A stretch of DNA of 64,000 bases from Oribacterium sp. KHPX15 (GCF_900107835.1 NZ_FNRG01000023.1:1-64000); one strand, 5' to 3'; shown: positions 25,945 to 35,917, counted from the stretch's first letter. Numbers and translations: made by a program. Notes: generated by a model not told the origin, from the sequence alone.

Positions 25945-25966
25945 TAAAAAAGCACCCGAAGGTGCT
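25945..25966 (-). terminator. Terminator of the VirB operon
   Basis: AGCACC-TTCG-GGTGCT tetraloop hairpin followed by TTTTTATTT. Confidence 0.85.
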
Positions 25967-25985
25967 TAATAAAACATGCAAACTA

Positions 25986-28721
25986 TTATGCCGACTTTTC
26001 TTCAATAGTCTGTTCTTTCTCAAGTTCCTGCTTTGCAAGCACCTTCTTTATATCGTTAGGGTTTGTAGAAAGGAGTGTATATAGCTCATTATCCCGGGGA
26101 TATATGTTTGCAAACGGCACAATGCTCTTTCCGGTATAAAGTAGTCCGTGGCCGGAATCTGCATTTTTGATAAATCCAAGCTGTGACTCTGAAAGATGAA
26201 GGAGGGAACCGATCTGCATACGGTCTTCAAGTGACTGGTTCATCATCATAATGAATGAGCAGTTATTGAAGATACCACGGGACTCTCTGTTTGTGAGAAG
26301 GTCCTCACAGTTCTGTGTCATACCGGTTGGTACACCACCGTACTTTCTTATCTGCTTAAACACATACATTAAGAATCTAGCGCAAGATTCTGACTGTGTA
26401 ATCATGTAAAGCTCATCTATGTAGATGAATGTACGGCACTTGCCTTTATTTCTGATGGTTCTGTTCCAGATATCGTTAAGGCACACCTGCATTCCCATTT
26501 CACCCATTCCGGACCCGGCCTTTATGGCTGAAATATCATAAACAGTGAATCGTGAATTTGTATTTACGTTAGTCTGATAGCTGAAGGTTCTGAAGTTACC
26601 GATACAGTATTTCTCGATAGCCAGTGCTATATACTCAGCTTCAGGCTCCGGCTGACGCTTGATAAGCTCATAGAACTCTGTCATGGTAGGGCATATTGTA
26701 GTATCGATGGTCTCACGGGGTTTTAACGGCTTCTCATTATCCGGATTATGCCTGTTGTAGCGCTCTATCTCCTCATTCTTTTCGTCTATTGCGACATTTC
26801 TCCTTGTCATTTCAGCAATGTAGTCCTCATAAATGAGACGTACACAACGGTCAATGATTGTTACCTGAATGGTGTTAAGGCCGTTTCTTCCGCCGATAGC
26901 CGATTCAAAGATTGAACAGATGTAGTTTGATTTCACGGTGATAGGATCATCCCCGTCCTTTTCATCTGCAGTAATGTCTAGATCGAAAGGATTTATATGG
27001 TTTGAGGAACCGGGTGTTATTCTTATTACTTCTCCTCCAAGGGCATTTGCGAGCGGTGCGTATTCTGCCTGCGGGTCGATGACGAAGATCTCATTGGTTG
27101 GATCCTTCAAAAAAACCTGTGTCATTTCTGCCTTGGCAGCGAAAGATTTACCGGAACCGGACATTCCGAGGATGAGGCCGTTGGAGTTCTGTCCTCGCAA
27201 GCGGTTATACATGATCATATTATGGCTTGTTTCATTTATGCCATAGTAATTACCGCCTTTCTGGATGAGCTCCTGGCTTGAAAAAGGGAGGAAAAGGGCA
27301 GCGCTAACTGTATTCATGAAGCGGTCAGCGTAAATCTCCTTTACTCCAAGAGGGAGTGTTGTGTTTAAACCCTTCTCCTGTTGTTCGGTAAGTTTTGCAA
27401 GGGTGCAGAGCTGGTCACCGGCCTTGTTCATTGCGATCTCTGTGTATTTGTTTAATTCCTCAAGGTCATCAGCAAAGATAGTTACTGTCACTGCCATAAG
27501 GAATGCCTTCTGGTCTCTTACAGTGAGATCCTTATATACGGAGTCTGCTCCTTCCTTTTCTTCCTGAAGGTCCGGTGAAATAAACTCTGTTGTAAGTCCC
27601 TGCTTTGCAAGTCTCTGAGCGCTTTGTGCAACGTTAGCCGAAACATCGATCATACGGTTACGGACAAGCTTTATAGCTTCATCCTGTCTGTATGGGGCGT
27701 AATGCACTGATGTAAGGCAGTTACAGCCTATCTCAGAAATAGAAGTGAATATCTCTGCTGAAAGCTCTGTGGGGAGATTTCTGAGATAAAGGGATCTAGC
27801 GTACTTATCACCTATTCTCATGTAATCTCTCTCAAAAGTAAGAGCGTTAGGGCCTATTACATCCTTTGTGGTAAGTCCAAGTTCAAGGAGCCATGGGATG
27901 GAGAAGCTTCTTGCTTCCTTTCCATCAATATTCATCTTCTTAAAGAACTTGATATCCGTGTCCTGATTATAGATGTTGTAAAGAAGCTCAAGTCTTTCCT
28001 GAAGCTCCATAGGGTCTGTCTGATAATCAGTGATGGTCTTTAACTTGCTTGAAACTTCGGCATCGATACGTGAGAAGATACCGTTTGCTATCTCTACGTT
28101 TTCAGCCTTTACAGAGATAATGAGATACTTGTCCTGTACGATTGAATTCTGTCCTTCAGAAATCTTTTCTTTAAGTATGTTGTTAAGGTCCTCCCTATAC
28201 ACATCAAACTTGTCATTCTTCTTCTGATAAAGGACTTCTCTCTTAAACTCGTCTTGGTCAATCTTATGAGACCAGATGACGAACTGTGGGCGTACATCAG
28301 GCTGAAAGTAGTTTAAAAGTTCCCCGTATGCAAAGAATATCTCGTTCTGGACTTCCTGTGTGGCTGTGCGGAAATTCGTATCAGTAATCTTATAGGACTT
28401 TGTATAGATGTCATCCTTTGTCTTTATGATACCGTTTAGGAAAACTTTATCGTAGGGGATCGAATCCTGTACGTACTTAGGCACGGTTATCATTTTGATA
28501 AGTGCCTTTCTCGTCTTCTTTATCTTCTTTTTGTTTGTATCCTGTGCCTTGCCGTTCCTTTTATCGGCAAGTCTCTTTTGTTTTTCTTCTTCTTCATCGA
28601 AGATAGTCTTTATTGACCCAACGTCACCGGATAGATCCAGAGACTTATCCTTTTCTTCCGATGCCTTGACATTGTCTACGTTGGTAACAGTTTTTTTCTT
28701 ACCAAATAACAAATCGAACAT
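25986..28721 (-). CDS. virB4: VirB4-type conjugative transfer ATPase
   Basis: 911 residues. After a charged N-terminal extension, a VirB4 N-domain leads to Walker A GMSGSGKSFAAKAEM (about 515), a FVIDPQAEYAPLANAL segment and Walker B TFIYIDELYMIT (about 760). The GVPTGMTQNCEDLL and FNNCSFIMMMNQ boxes are typical. VirB4 powers assembly of the type IV secretion channel at the inner face of the membrane. GGAGGGTTT sets the start. It is the last gene of an operon with prgI, trbL-like and virB2-like genes. Confidence 0.93.
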   Translation of the reverse strand: MFDLLFGKKKTVTNVDNVKASEEKDKSLDLSGDVGSIKTIFDEEEEKQKRLADKRNGKAQDTNKKKIKKTRKALIKMITVPKYVQDSIPYDKVFLNGIIKTKDDIYTKSYKITDTNFRTATQEVQNEIFFAYGELLNYFQPDVRPQFVIWSHKIDQDEFKREVLYQKKNDKFDVYREDLNNILKEKISEGQNSIVQDKYLIISVKAENVEIANGIFSRIDAEVSSKLKTITDYQTDPMELQERLELLYNIYNQDTDIKFFKKMNIDGKEARSFSIPWLLELGLTTKDVIGPNALTFERDYMRIGDKYARSLYLRNLPTELSAEIFTSISEIGCNCLTSVHYAPYRQDEAIKLVRNRMIDVSANVAQSAQRLAKQGLTTEFISPDLQEEKEGADSVYKDLTVRDQKAFLMAVTVTIFADDLEELNKYTEIAMNKAGDQLCTLAKLTEQQEKGLNTTLPLGVKEIYADRFMNTVSAALFLPFSSQELIQKGGNYYGINETSHNMIMYNRLRGQNSNGLILGMSGSGKSFAAKAEMTQVFLKDPTNEIFVIDPQAEYAPLANALGGEVIRITPGSSNHINPFDLDITADEKDGDDPITVKSNYICSIFESAIGGRNGLNTIQVTIIDRCVRLIYEDYIAEMTRRNVAIDEKNEEIERYNRHNPDNEKPLKPRETIDTTICPTMTEFYELIKRQPEPEAEYIALAIEKYCIGNFRTFSYQTNVNTNSRFTVYDISAIKAGSGMGEMGMQVCLNDIWNRTIRNKGKCRTFIYIDELYMITQSESCARFLMYVFKQIRKYGGVPTGMTQNCEDLLTNRESRGIFNNCSFIMMMNQSLEDRMQIGSLLHLSESQLGFIKNADSGHGLLYTGKSIVPFANIYPRDNELYTLLSTNPNDIKKVLAKQELEKEQTIEEKSA

Positions 28722-28745
28722 AAACCCTCCTTCACGTTCGAAACA

Positions 28746-29231
28746 TTAACTAATAGGCTTCAAGTCGGGATTCTCTTTAAGAAACTTCTCAAGTCTCTTT
28801 TCATGTTCCTTCTTGATCTTTTTTTCAGATTTTTTTCTTCCCTTTTTGTCAAAACTGTCATCTACATCATCAAAATATTCGTAGGTGATCTTGTTCTGCA
28901 CAGCCAGGTTCTCATAAATATTTACTGTCCTGTAGGGTCTCCGTTTATGTCCGAAGTATCTGTTTACCAGCACTTCTTTTGCGTATACATAGATTGGCAT
29001 ATCCTGTATGTCTACGTATCCGCACATAACAAACGGAGCCATGACAAACATCATTAAGTAGTTGCAGGCTTCCTTTCCTACTTCATCAGTCCATACATTA
29101 CCAAGTCCGAATTTTACGGCACACCCAAGTGCGCCACCGATAAGGAGAAATGATATCTGACGAAGTGTAAAACTCATAAATATTTTCGTTTTGAATTTTC
29201 GTACATCCTTTGGGATGGGCATTATAACCAT
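28746..29231 (-). CDS. PrgI-family conjugation membrane protein
   Basis: 161 residues. MPIPKDVRKFKTKIFMSFT is the PrgI signature. Two membrane helices follow (FLLIGGALGCAVKFG and MMFVMAPFVMCGYV) with a long basic C-terminal tail. The ATG at 29231 is favoured since AAAGGAATATAAAC precedes it. PrgI is the VirB3-like partner of VirB4 in Gram-positive transfer systems, and its position just upstream of virB4 agrees. Confidence 0.87.
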   Translation of the reverse strand: MVIMPIPKDVRKFKTKIFMSFTLRQISFLLIGGALGCAVKFGLGNVWTDEVGKEACNYLMMFVMAPFVMCGYVDIQDMPIYVYAKEVLVNRYFGHKRRPYRTVNIYENLAVQNKITYEYFDDVDDSFDKKGRKKSEKKIKKEHEKRLEKFLKENPDLKPIS

Positions 29232-29247
29232 GTTTATATTCCTTTCA

Positions 29248-30576
29248 TCAGTGCACGCCTATAATATCTTCTGCAATGGACCTTGCTCTTGCGAGAAGTC
29301 CTAGCATTGTGAGGTTTATAGCCATCAGAGGTACAGGATCATAGGAAGGGATGTGTTGTTTTAGCGTGCTTGTAGCGTAAAGAATTACGTACATGACCAC
29401 ACCTGTGAGAGCAAGGGCTACAATCTTTTTGATATATCTGACTGCAGATGACCTTAGTGTGTCATTGTACATATCAGCAATGGCGATGGGTGTGAATGTT
29501 GCTCGCACCATTATTTCTATGATGATAGAGTATACAGTGAACGAAGATACAAGCTGGATAATACTGTTTCCTAAAAAATTAGAAATCTCGTTTCCGATTG
29601 CACCTAATGCATGAGCTGGAAGTGTCTGGCTTGCTACCAATAACTTTCCAGCCCATGAACCCAAAGTCTTAACATTTGTCATAAGGTTTGCCGTAGCATT
29701 CGCTATGGGGTTCATTTCAATTATTGTCTGTCCGAGTGATGTGGCTAAAGCATTCTTATAGAGTGCATACTGTATAGCTTCATCGGTGATTGCACTAGAG
29801 AACTTAGTGACCATATAACCGCCCCAGTATACAGCGAAGCCTATAATGGCCTTAAAGTTGTATATGATCCAGAGTCCAAAAAACATTTTGAACATCGTGG
29901 TTCCGAAAGCTTCCTGTGAGAACTTTCTATCGGCAACCATTTCTGAGAGAGCGAGACAAGAGAATGCAACACACATAGTAAGGCCATATCCCACCATAAG
30001 ATCCGTGAATGCTGAAGTACCGGTATTAAGGTCTTCAAGGAGTGTCGACATGGCACCATTATTAAAATCACTGCCCTCCCATTGAAGAAGCTTTATTTTT
30101 TTGGCTGCACCCTTTACATCTGCTTCTGTGCCAAACTTAGCATCCAGAGTTGCACTTGTAGGAATGCCAAGCTGTCCGGCTGTCTCGACAAAGTTGTTTA
30201 TCCATTGGCTTGTAAATGTAAGTGGTGCTTTTGCTTTTGAACATACTTCGTTTATGAGATTCGTACCTGTTATAATACTAACCTTATTGTTGTCTGAGGC
30301 CGATACTTTAGATAATGCGTCTTCCAATTCATCGACAAGCTTATCTCTTAATTCAGCGCTGGAAGTATCCTCGGATGCTCCTTCTCCTTCTTCAGGGTCT
30401 ATCTGCTTATACTGGTCTTCGTTCTTGATATCATCAAGTATTCTGTCAGTGTCATCGTTAAGAGAAGAGTCGAGGGAACCTGCAAAACTGGAAACCGCCG
30501 GAACAGTCGCTGATAGAATAAATGTACATAGCACTACTCTTGCGAGAATATTTTTAATATTTTTCAGTTTTATCAT
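29248..30576 (-). CDS. TrbL/VirB6-like conjugation channel protein
   Basis: 442 residues. A signal-like segment ends SSFAG. An acidic soluble part reaches residue 150. Six or so helices follow (LMVGYGLTMCVAFSCLALSE; GLWIIYNFKAIIGFAVYWGG; IVALALTGVVMYVILYA). The long soluble head and polytopic rear are the layout of TrbL/VirB6 proteins that form the inner-membrane part of the channel. Family sequence similarity is low, so the call relies on topology and on its place between virB2-like and prgI genes. Confidence 0.78.
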   Translation of the reverse strand: MIKLKNIKNILARVVLCTFILSATVPAVSSFAGSLDSSLNDDTDRILDDIKNEDQYKQIDPEEGEGASEDTSSAELRDKLVDELEDALSKVSASDNNKVSIITGTNLINEVCSKAKAPLTFTSQWINNFVETAGQLGIPTSATLDAKFGTEADVKGAAKKIKLLQWEGSDFNNGAMSTLLEDLNTGTSAFTDLMVGYGLTMCVAFSCLALSEMVADRKFSQEAFGTTMFKMFFGLWIIYNFKAIIGFAVYWGGYMVTKFSSAITDEAIQYALYKNALATSLGQTIIEMNPIANATANLMTNVKTLGSWAGKLLVASQTLPAHALGAIGNEISNFLGNSIIQLVSSFTVYSIIIEIMVRATFTPIAIADMYNDTLRSSAVRYIKKIVALALTGVVMYVILYATSTLKQHIPSYDPVPLMAINLTMLGLLARARSIAEDIIGVH

Positions 30577-30587
30577 TATTTATTCCT

Positions 30588-30625
30588 AAAAAAACAGGGC
30601 CCGGGATGTTGTTCCCAGACCCAGT
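30588..30625 (-). terminator. Internal terminator after the VirB2-like gene
   Basis: GGGTCTGGGA pairs with TCCCGGGCCC (two G-U pairs) and is followed by TGTTTTTTT. Partial termination here would make the pilin-like protein more abundant than the downstream channel proteins. Confidence 0.75.
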
Positions 30626-30642
30626 TGTTATTGTTATGCGTA

Positions 30643-30990
30643 TTAAGCGATGATATTTGCAGCCTGAAGAATCGTAGGAAGACCGAAAAGAACAACTCCA
30701 CCGATAAGCTTACCAATCTGATTCATAATCTGTGAACTGTCTCCGTCTGAACGTGCAGTAGCAATACCCGCGATACCGTATACTACAAGACCAATACCCA
30801 TACCTCTTAAGATATAGAATGCTACCTGAAGAAAAAGAGACATAGGATCTGTAGATGAGTTTACTGTTACCTTGTAAGACTTTCCAAGGTCAACAGCAAG
30901 TGCCGGCATTACGTTTACTGTCATAATAAGATATGCAGCCTCTGCAAGTGTAAGTGCCCTGTTTCTTAATGTTTTGATATTTGCTTTCAT
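30643..30990 (-). CDS. VirB2/TrbC-like pilin or small channel protein
   Basis: 115 residues. A signal-like segment ends MPALAVD (about 35), followed by two hydrophobic helices (MSLFLQVAFYILRGMGIGLV and IGGVVLFGLPTILQAANII) around a short polar loop. This matches VirB2-type proteins and the Maff2-like proteins of Gram-positive elements. First gene of the transfer operon, behind TAAGGAGCACAGT. Confidence 0.75.
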   Translation of the reverse strand: MKANIKTLRNRALTLAEAAYLIMTVNVMPALAVDLGKSYKVTVNSSTDPMSLFLQVAFYILRGMGIGLVVYGIAGIATARSDGDSSQIMNQIGKLIGGVVLFGLPTILQAANIIA

Positions 30991-31051
30991 ACTGTGCTCC
31001 TTAAAAAATAAATGATTGTTTTGATATAATTATGCTAGCCGGTTTTTTGGA

Positions 31052-31348
31052 CTAGACAAAAATTATCGTGTTTTCAACAAGATCTTTCAGAGATTTTTCA
31101 ACAGTTTTTTGTTCTTCTGTGAGTTTTCTTTCAGGGTCGGAATATAGTATCCATAATGTGAATTCCAACTGACCAACTGGGTCTTCGGCCAGCTCCAAAA
31201 CATCTTTTTCCTCCGGATACCATGTTCGGTCTATATACCCCATCTCTACAATACTGTTGACGAGCTCATCATATTCCTGGTGAGTCATCTTAATCTGTGT
31301 CTTTGTATGTTTCTTAGCAGACAATGTTTCTTTCATGTGTCTTTTCAC
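31052..31348 (-). CDS. Hypothetical protein, 94-98 aa
   Basis: Either a GTG at 31348 or the ATG four codons later could be the start; the ribosome site is weak for both. The protein is soluble and acidic, with helices such as DVLELAEDPVGQLEFTLW and EEQKTVEKSLKDLVEN. Unknown family. It is preceded by a good CATAATTA-class promoter and followed directly by the transfer operon, so the promoter may also feed virB2. Confidence 0.55.
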   Translation of the reverse strand: MKRHMKETLSAKKHTKTQIKMTHQEYDELVNSIVEMGYIDRTWYPEEKDVLELAEDPVGQLEFTLWILYSDPERKLTEEQKTVEKSLKDLVENTIIFV

Positions 31349-31438
31349 TTGTACAAAGATTTCTTGTCACATACAGCGGATAATCTGCTTCAAGCGCCCT
31401 CCTTTATTTATTTTTCATACCTCTTCTTCGGTACAAGA

Positions 31439-31469
31439 CAATTATGGGGAGTGTTCTTTGTGTATTAGT
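31439..31469 (-). promoter_or_regulatory. CATAATTA-class promoter, copy 8
   Basis: ACTAATA, spacer ending ACACTCCC, CATAATTG. An A-run precedes the distal box. Confidence 0.7.
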
Positions 31470-31693
31470 ATTTTTTGGAAAATAATTTGAAAAAATTTTT
31501 GAAAATTATTTCTAATTTGATCTATCAGGACCTTTTCTGCAGCTTCTATAGATTTTTGATAGAGAAAATAGTATCAGATAATTTCTTTAGATACGTTTTT
31601 CAACAAACCTATGTATTTTGTGGTAAAGTAAAAATTCATCCTTAAAATAATTATTCTTTTTCAATACAAGCAAAGCTTGTATACTAGAATTAA

Positions 31694-31722
31694 TTGAAAT
31701 TGTCTTGTGAATGATTTAATCT
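31694..31722 (+). promoter_or_regulatory. Promoter of the plus-strand island
   Basis: TTGAAA and TAATCT with a 17-nt spacer in the 334-bp gap 31470-31803. The small hairpin ATACAAGC-AAA-GCTTGTAT lies just upstream. I see nothing else in the gap. Confidence 0.45.
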
Positions 31723-31803
31723 ACATCCCCGGAATTTTAGTAATTGTAGTCATTACAATAATCCGGCACCGTGTAAACGACTTCATAGCAGGAGGAGAAC
31801 AAC

Positions 31804-32397
31804 ATGGCAAAGTATTGCAGATATTGCGGATCGAAACTAAATGAAGCTGCAGCGTTTTGTGAAAGCTGCGGGAAGCCCGTACAGAAGAAACAACAATCGA
31901 TATGTCCAAATTGTGGAGGTGTTTTGTCTGATAATGCCCGGTTCTGTAAGAACTGCGGAAGTCCATCCATGTTACAACAACAGACTTATCAGCAGCCCCA
32001 GAAGATTAAGTTCCAGACAAATCCTACAATGCAAAACAGCTATATAAACCAGTCAAAAAAGAGTAAACGTGGACTAACAGCTATGATCATTGCAGGTGTA
32101 GTGATTTTAGTGCTCGTCATAAGCAGCTTGATTACGTTACATGTATGTGATTTCAAGTGGAAGAAAAAGAATACGGAGGAACAACCTTCTTCTAACATTG
32201 AAGCTATGCTCAAGTATGCCGAACAGCTCAAGGAGAACGGAAACCCTGAAGCTGCTGAGGCAGTAAATCAAATGCTAAAAGAGGGCGGACAGGCGGATCT
32301 TAAAGAAGCGTCCAATCAACACCGGGACGATCCGGAGCGTCTCATGCTTGACGCTCTTTCAGGCGAAGATCTCCACCGAATACTTTCAGGAAAATAA
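31804..32397 (+). CDS. Double zinc-ribbon membrane protein, 197 aa
   Basis: Begins behind GGAGGAGAACAAC. Two four-Cys ribbons lie at 5-24 (CRYCGSK then CESCGK) and 38-58 (CPNCGG then CKNCGS). A linker and one membrane helix (AMIIAGVVILVLVISSLI, about 92-112) lead to an outside domain rich in Glu and Asn. This layout is common in Firmicutes envelope proteins of unknown role. It is the first gene of a two-gene plus-strand unit. Confidence 0.75.
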   Translation: MAKYCRYCGSKLNEAAAFCESCGKPVQKKQQSICPNCGGVLSDNARFCKNCGSPSMLQQQTYQQPQKIKFQTNPTMQNSYINQSKKSKRGLTAMIIAGVVILVLVISSLITLHVCDFKWKKKNTEEQPSSNIEAMLKYAEQLKENGNPEAAEAVNQMLKEGGQADLKEASNQHRDDPERLMLDALSGEDLHRILSGK

Positions 32398-32476
32398 TAT
32401 TAAAAGGAAACTACCTCCGTTTAGAATTCAGTACAGTGTAATATAGTTTATTTGCATTTAAAAGAGGAGCAAAATC

Positions 32477-34567
32477 ATGAAACGATTTTTCTATATCTTT
32501 TGTGTTCTTCTCATATCCAGTCTCATGGTCTTTACCTCCCTTGCAGAGGATAAGGGTAAACCAAAACTAGTTGACTGGTTTTGGCTCGATGGAGAAAAGA
32601 ATGCGGCTTATTGGGACAGGTTGAACAGTGCGGATCGTGAATTGACAGAAGAAGAATACAATCCTAATGAAACTGCGCCACCACCGCCTGAATCTGGTGA
32701 AGCAACGCAGGAACAGATTGCGGCCAATGAAGAATTCATGCGCGAACAGAAAGAGATTGCACATGAAAGTAATCTTGATGCAAAGCCTGGCCGTGATAAG
32801 ATGATGGAGATGGTATTCTCTGATAATCTGGATTTAGATCAGGTCAAAGTTCCAGAAAATTGCTTCGAAGATAAGTATGCAGAATATAAAGGAAAAGATG
32901 GATCTATAACCCGAGTGTATGATAACGGAAGTGTATCTACAAAACACCCTGATGGAACGTTTGAGGCCTTTGATACATGGGGCAATCATTATACTACCGA
33001 TAAGGATGGCAAAGAAACCATCAATCTTACTGACGGAAACACACTGGTAAGTATAGGGAATGATTCTTACGAATGGCATGGTCAAGATGGATCCGTAATA
33101 ACTCCCCATGAAGACGGTTCTGTCAGCTGGAAGAACCAGTCCGGCATAGTCATTGATTACAATGAAGACGGTGAACGTATCGCCATTGGTTTCGAACATG
33201 GTGATAAAATGAATCTGCAGGACGGAATGTTTCCTCAGGGTGATGGTGAACTGAAGGGGCCAAATGGGGCATCGATTACTTGGCACAACGGTTCAACTTA
33301 CCTTGGTGATGATCGCTACAACTTCAAAGTCATAGGTGAAGACGGCAGAGGTGGAAACGCATCTTATGATCCCAGCAACGACTATCGCATGGATAAGGAA
33401 GCAACCAGGGAAAAAATGTTTGCTACAAACGGTGAAGACAAAGACCATGTCATGACCAGCGACACAAAAGTTGAAGTTTCCAGTATGGACGGAAACGCCT
33501 GGAGGTTCACCTTTAACAATACGAAAGATGACGTGGCATCCGTTATTTTTGAAGATTCGGACGGCAACGTCTACACAAATCAATATCTGGGTGACGGTTT
33601 CTTCAAGAAAAGTTATGAAAGCGGCGATGGAAAAGAGAACTATCGTATTTCTCTGGACGGAAACGGATTAAATTCATCCTACAAAGACAAGGACGGAGAA
33701 CACACTCTGATCAAAACAACTTATGATGATGACGGTAACGTTGTAATCGTATACGAAGATGGGGGCCGATTTGTCATCAATGACGAAACAGGAACTTCGG
33801 ACTATACCCATCCGGATGGTACGACAATCCATGTTACGACCGATGGAGATGATCAGTGGGTGGAATACAACAATCCAACGATCGGCGTAAGCTACATAGA
33901 AAAAAACGGTGAGATAGTCAGCGGAAGCGGTCCAATAGGTGGAGGTTTCCAAATTACCGTTACTAACGGCGATACAGAGATTGTTACTCCGGCCGGAGAG
34001 AAAATCAAAGTCACGGAATACTCTGATGGTTCCATGGGCGCAACCCTCAATGACGGCACTGAAATCACGAAGGAATCCGGCGGCAGCTGGATGTTGGACG
34101 GTCAATCAATGGATTCGTACACTGGACCTGAGGAAAAGAAAAAGACTGAGACAACAGAGGCAGAAGAAGCGGATGACACGTATCCTGCTGAAACACCCGC
34201 AAGAACCCGTAGCAAAAAAACAGCACTCGACATCGATGCCTTCATGGGTACATGGGTCAATGAGGACGGAGAACGTACCGTACTTCTTAGGAACGGAAGC
34301 AACGTAATCGAAAAAAATCCTGATCTTTCATGGTATGGCGGTGACGTCTCCTGCATGGAATGTACGGCTGAATGTGATGGAGATACCTTGAAATTAAAGG
34401 GCATTACAAGCTGGGTCTGCGAAGCCGATGATTTGTATTCTACAGATGAGAAGCATAAGCTTGAGATTGATGCATCTTCTTCCGGCAATGAATACACAGC
34501 GTTGAACGTTGAAGACGGCAGCTTCACGGAGATGACAGACGGCACCAACTTCTACACAAGACAATAG
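32477..34567 (+). CDS. Large secreted Asp/Gly-repeat protein, 696 aa
   Basis: A signal peptide (1-23, ending LAE) is followed by a Pro/Glu linker. From about 135 to 560 come short strand repeats built on xDGSxxxxxxDG, for example GKDGSITRVYDNGSVSTKHP and GQDGSVITPHEDGSVSW. A final domain (about 585-696, MGTWVNEDGERTVLLRNGS) resembles a small beta-barrel. The repeats look like those of extracellular beta-helix or RHS-like proteins. There is no sorting motif. GC content appears higher than in its neighbours, which suggests separate acquisition. Confidence 0.65.
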   Translation: MKRFFYIFCVLLISSLMVFTSLAEDKGKPKLVDWFWLDGEKNAAYWDRLNSADRELTEEEYNPNETAPPPPESGEATQEQIAANEEFMREQKEIAHESNLDAKPGRDKMMEMVFSDNLDLDQVKVPENCFEDKYAEYKGKDGSITRVYDNGSVSTKHPDGTFEAFDTWGNHYTTDKDGKETINLTDGNTLVSIGNDSYEWHGQDGSVITPHEDGSVSWKNQSGIVIDYNEDGERIAIGFEHGDKMNLQDGMFPQGDGELKGPNGASITWHNGSTYLGDDRYNFKVIGEDGRGGNASYDPSNDYRMDKEATREKMFATNGEDKDHVMTSDTKVEVSSMDGNAWRFTFNNTKDDVASVIFEDSDGNVYTNQYLGDGFFKKSYESGDGKENYRISLDGNGLNSSYKDKDGEHTLIKTTYDDDGNVVIVYEDGGRFVINDETGTSDYTHPDGTTIHVTTDGDDQWVEYNNPTIGVSYIEKNGEIVSGSGPIGGGFQITVTNGDTEIVTPAGEKIKVTEYSDGSMGATLNDGTEITKESGGSWMLDGQSMDSYTGPEEKKKTETTEAEEADDTYPAETPARTRSKKTALDIDAFMGTWVNEDGERTVLLRNGSNVIEKNPDLSWYGGDVSCMECTAECDGDTLKLKGITSWVCEADDLYSTDEKHKLEIDASSSGNEYTALNVEDGSFTEMTDGTNFYTRQ

Positions 34568-34620
34568 CCGACGGAAAAAAATACCTTTAAAACTTTAAAG
34601 GTCGAAAACATAAGAACCTA

Positions 34621-34675
34621 AAAAAACAGCTAGAAAACAAATGATTTTAGATCTTTGTTTTCTGGCTGTTTTTTT
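34621..34675. terminator. Bidirectional terminator
   Basis: AAAAAACAGC and AGAAAACAAA pair with TTTGTTTTCT and GGCTGTTTTT across a short loop, giving U-runs on both strands between the convergent secreted-protein and primase genes. Confidence 0.8.
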
Positions 34676-34756
34676 GCAAAAAAGGAAACTCTCCAAGGTT
34701 CTTTCTCTGTTTCCATGGATATATTTCAGAAGCGTACTAAAACATAGTAACTTACA

Positions 34757-35878
34757 CTATGCTCTCTTTGGTTCAAATCCTTCACGGTCTAGTTTTACCA
34801 GAAGGTCTGTAAACCTTTTGATATCCCCGGCATGTCTTGCAAGAAAGAAATCAGCCTTGGTCTGCTTCTTCAGGACGGATATAAAGGCATCACGTCCGTA
34901 TTTGGTGATTAGTTCATCAGCATCCTTTGCGGGATGCACCTCAGTATTGTACTTCATAATGAAGACATTTAATCCGAATTCCCTTAAGATGTTGATTGAA
35001 CTGATCATAGCGTTTGTTCCGGCTTCGTCGGAATCTAATGCCAGGAATACCGTCTTATAGTCGGTTGCAATTCTTTTGGCGTGATCTTCTGTAAGAGCTG
35101 TACCAAGAACTGCAGCACAGTCATTAAGACCGGTTCTCTTCATTGCGATAAGATCCATGTATCCTTCGCATATGACTATGGCATTCGCTCTTTTTACCCC
35201 TTCAGGAACCTTATACGGATAACCGTAAAGGATCTTTCTCTTGGAAAAGAGCGGACTGTCTGCACTATTTATATATTTTGGTGCTGCTTTCTTTCCATCT
35301 TCTGTTTTCTTTTTTTCAGCCTGAAGTATCCTTCCTCCAAAGGCAATAACATTGTCATGCCCGTCGTAGATTGGGAACATCACGCGGTTTCTGAAGAAGT
35401 CATATACTTCATCTGAGTCCACTGATTTTCTGCAGAGTTTCGTTGCGAATATGAGATCATCTGAAAACCCGCATTTTTTCAGGAAGTCATAGAGTCTGTG
35501 GCCATATGGAGCAAAGCCAAGCCCAAATCTTTCAATAGCCTTGTCGGATATCCCTCGTGCTTCCAGGTATTTATGTCCTGGATTCCCATCCTGTTTCAAT
35601 ATGAAGGCATAGTATTGTTGCGCTTTCTTATATATAGGTAGAATCTCCGGGATGGCCGAATCTGGTATAGGAATTTTTACCCCTTCTTTCTTTTGAAGGA
35701 ATTTCTCCCTGTTCCCCATTTCCCCACATCCATAGCAGACGTAAAGATCCTGATCTGTGTCCACCATGAGAGTTTCCGTTTCTCCAAGACAGAAAGGACA
35801 TCGTCCTTTATAGAGCCCTGTTTTTTCGTTATATTCTATTTTGGTGTACTTCTGTACACTCTGTCTCAAGTTACCCAT
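34757..35878 (-). CDS. dnaG: DnaG-type primase with zinc finger, no helicase-binding domain
   Basis: 373 residues. An N-terminal CHC2-like zinc finger (GRCPFCLGETE, then YVCYGCGEMG) is followed by the RNA polymerase core (LEARGISDKAIERFGLGFAP) and the TOPRIM fold with VICEGYMDLIAMK and FLALDSDEAG. Chromosomal DnaG has about 600 residues; the C-terminal DnaB-binding domain is absent, as in several mobile-element primases. It would start strands on transferred or replicating plasmid DNA. Own CATAATTA-class promoter; GAAGGAGGACAAC before ATG. Confidence 0.88.
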   Translation of the reverse strand: MGNLRQSVQKYTKIEYNEKTGLYKGRCPFCLGETETLMVDTDQDLYVCYGCGEMGNREKFLQKKEGVKIPIPDSAIPEILPIYKKAQQYYAFILKQDGNPGHKYLEARGISDKAIERFGLGFAPYGHRLYDFLKKCGFSDDLIFATKLCRKSVDSDEVYDFFRNRVMFPIYDGHDNVIAFGGRILQAEKKKTEDGKKAAPKYINSADSPLFSKRKILYGYPYKVPEGVKRANAIVICEGYMDLIAMKRTGLNDCAAVLGTALTEDHAKRIATDYKTVFLALDSDEAGTNAMISSINILREFGLNVFIMKYNTEVHPAKDADELITKYGRDAFISVLKKQTKADFFLARHAGDIKRFTDLLVKLDREGFEPKRA

Positions 35879-35917
35879 GTTGTCCTCCTTCGATGACTTT
35901 TAGGTTTTCGTTCACAA

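Noticed and set aside
31023-31053. A further CATAATTA element before the VirB2-like gene
   Set aside because: The core CATAATTA is present but the distal box and pyrimidine block do not match, so it was not counted as a copy.
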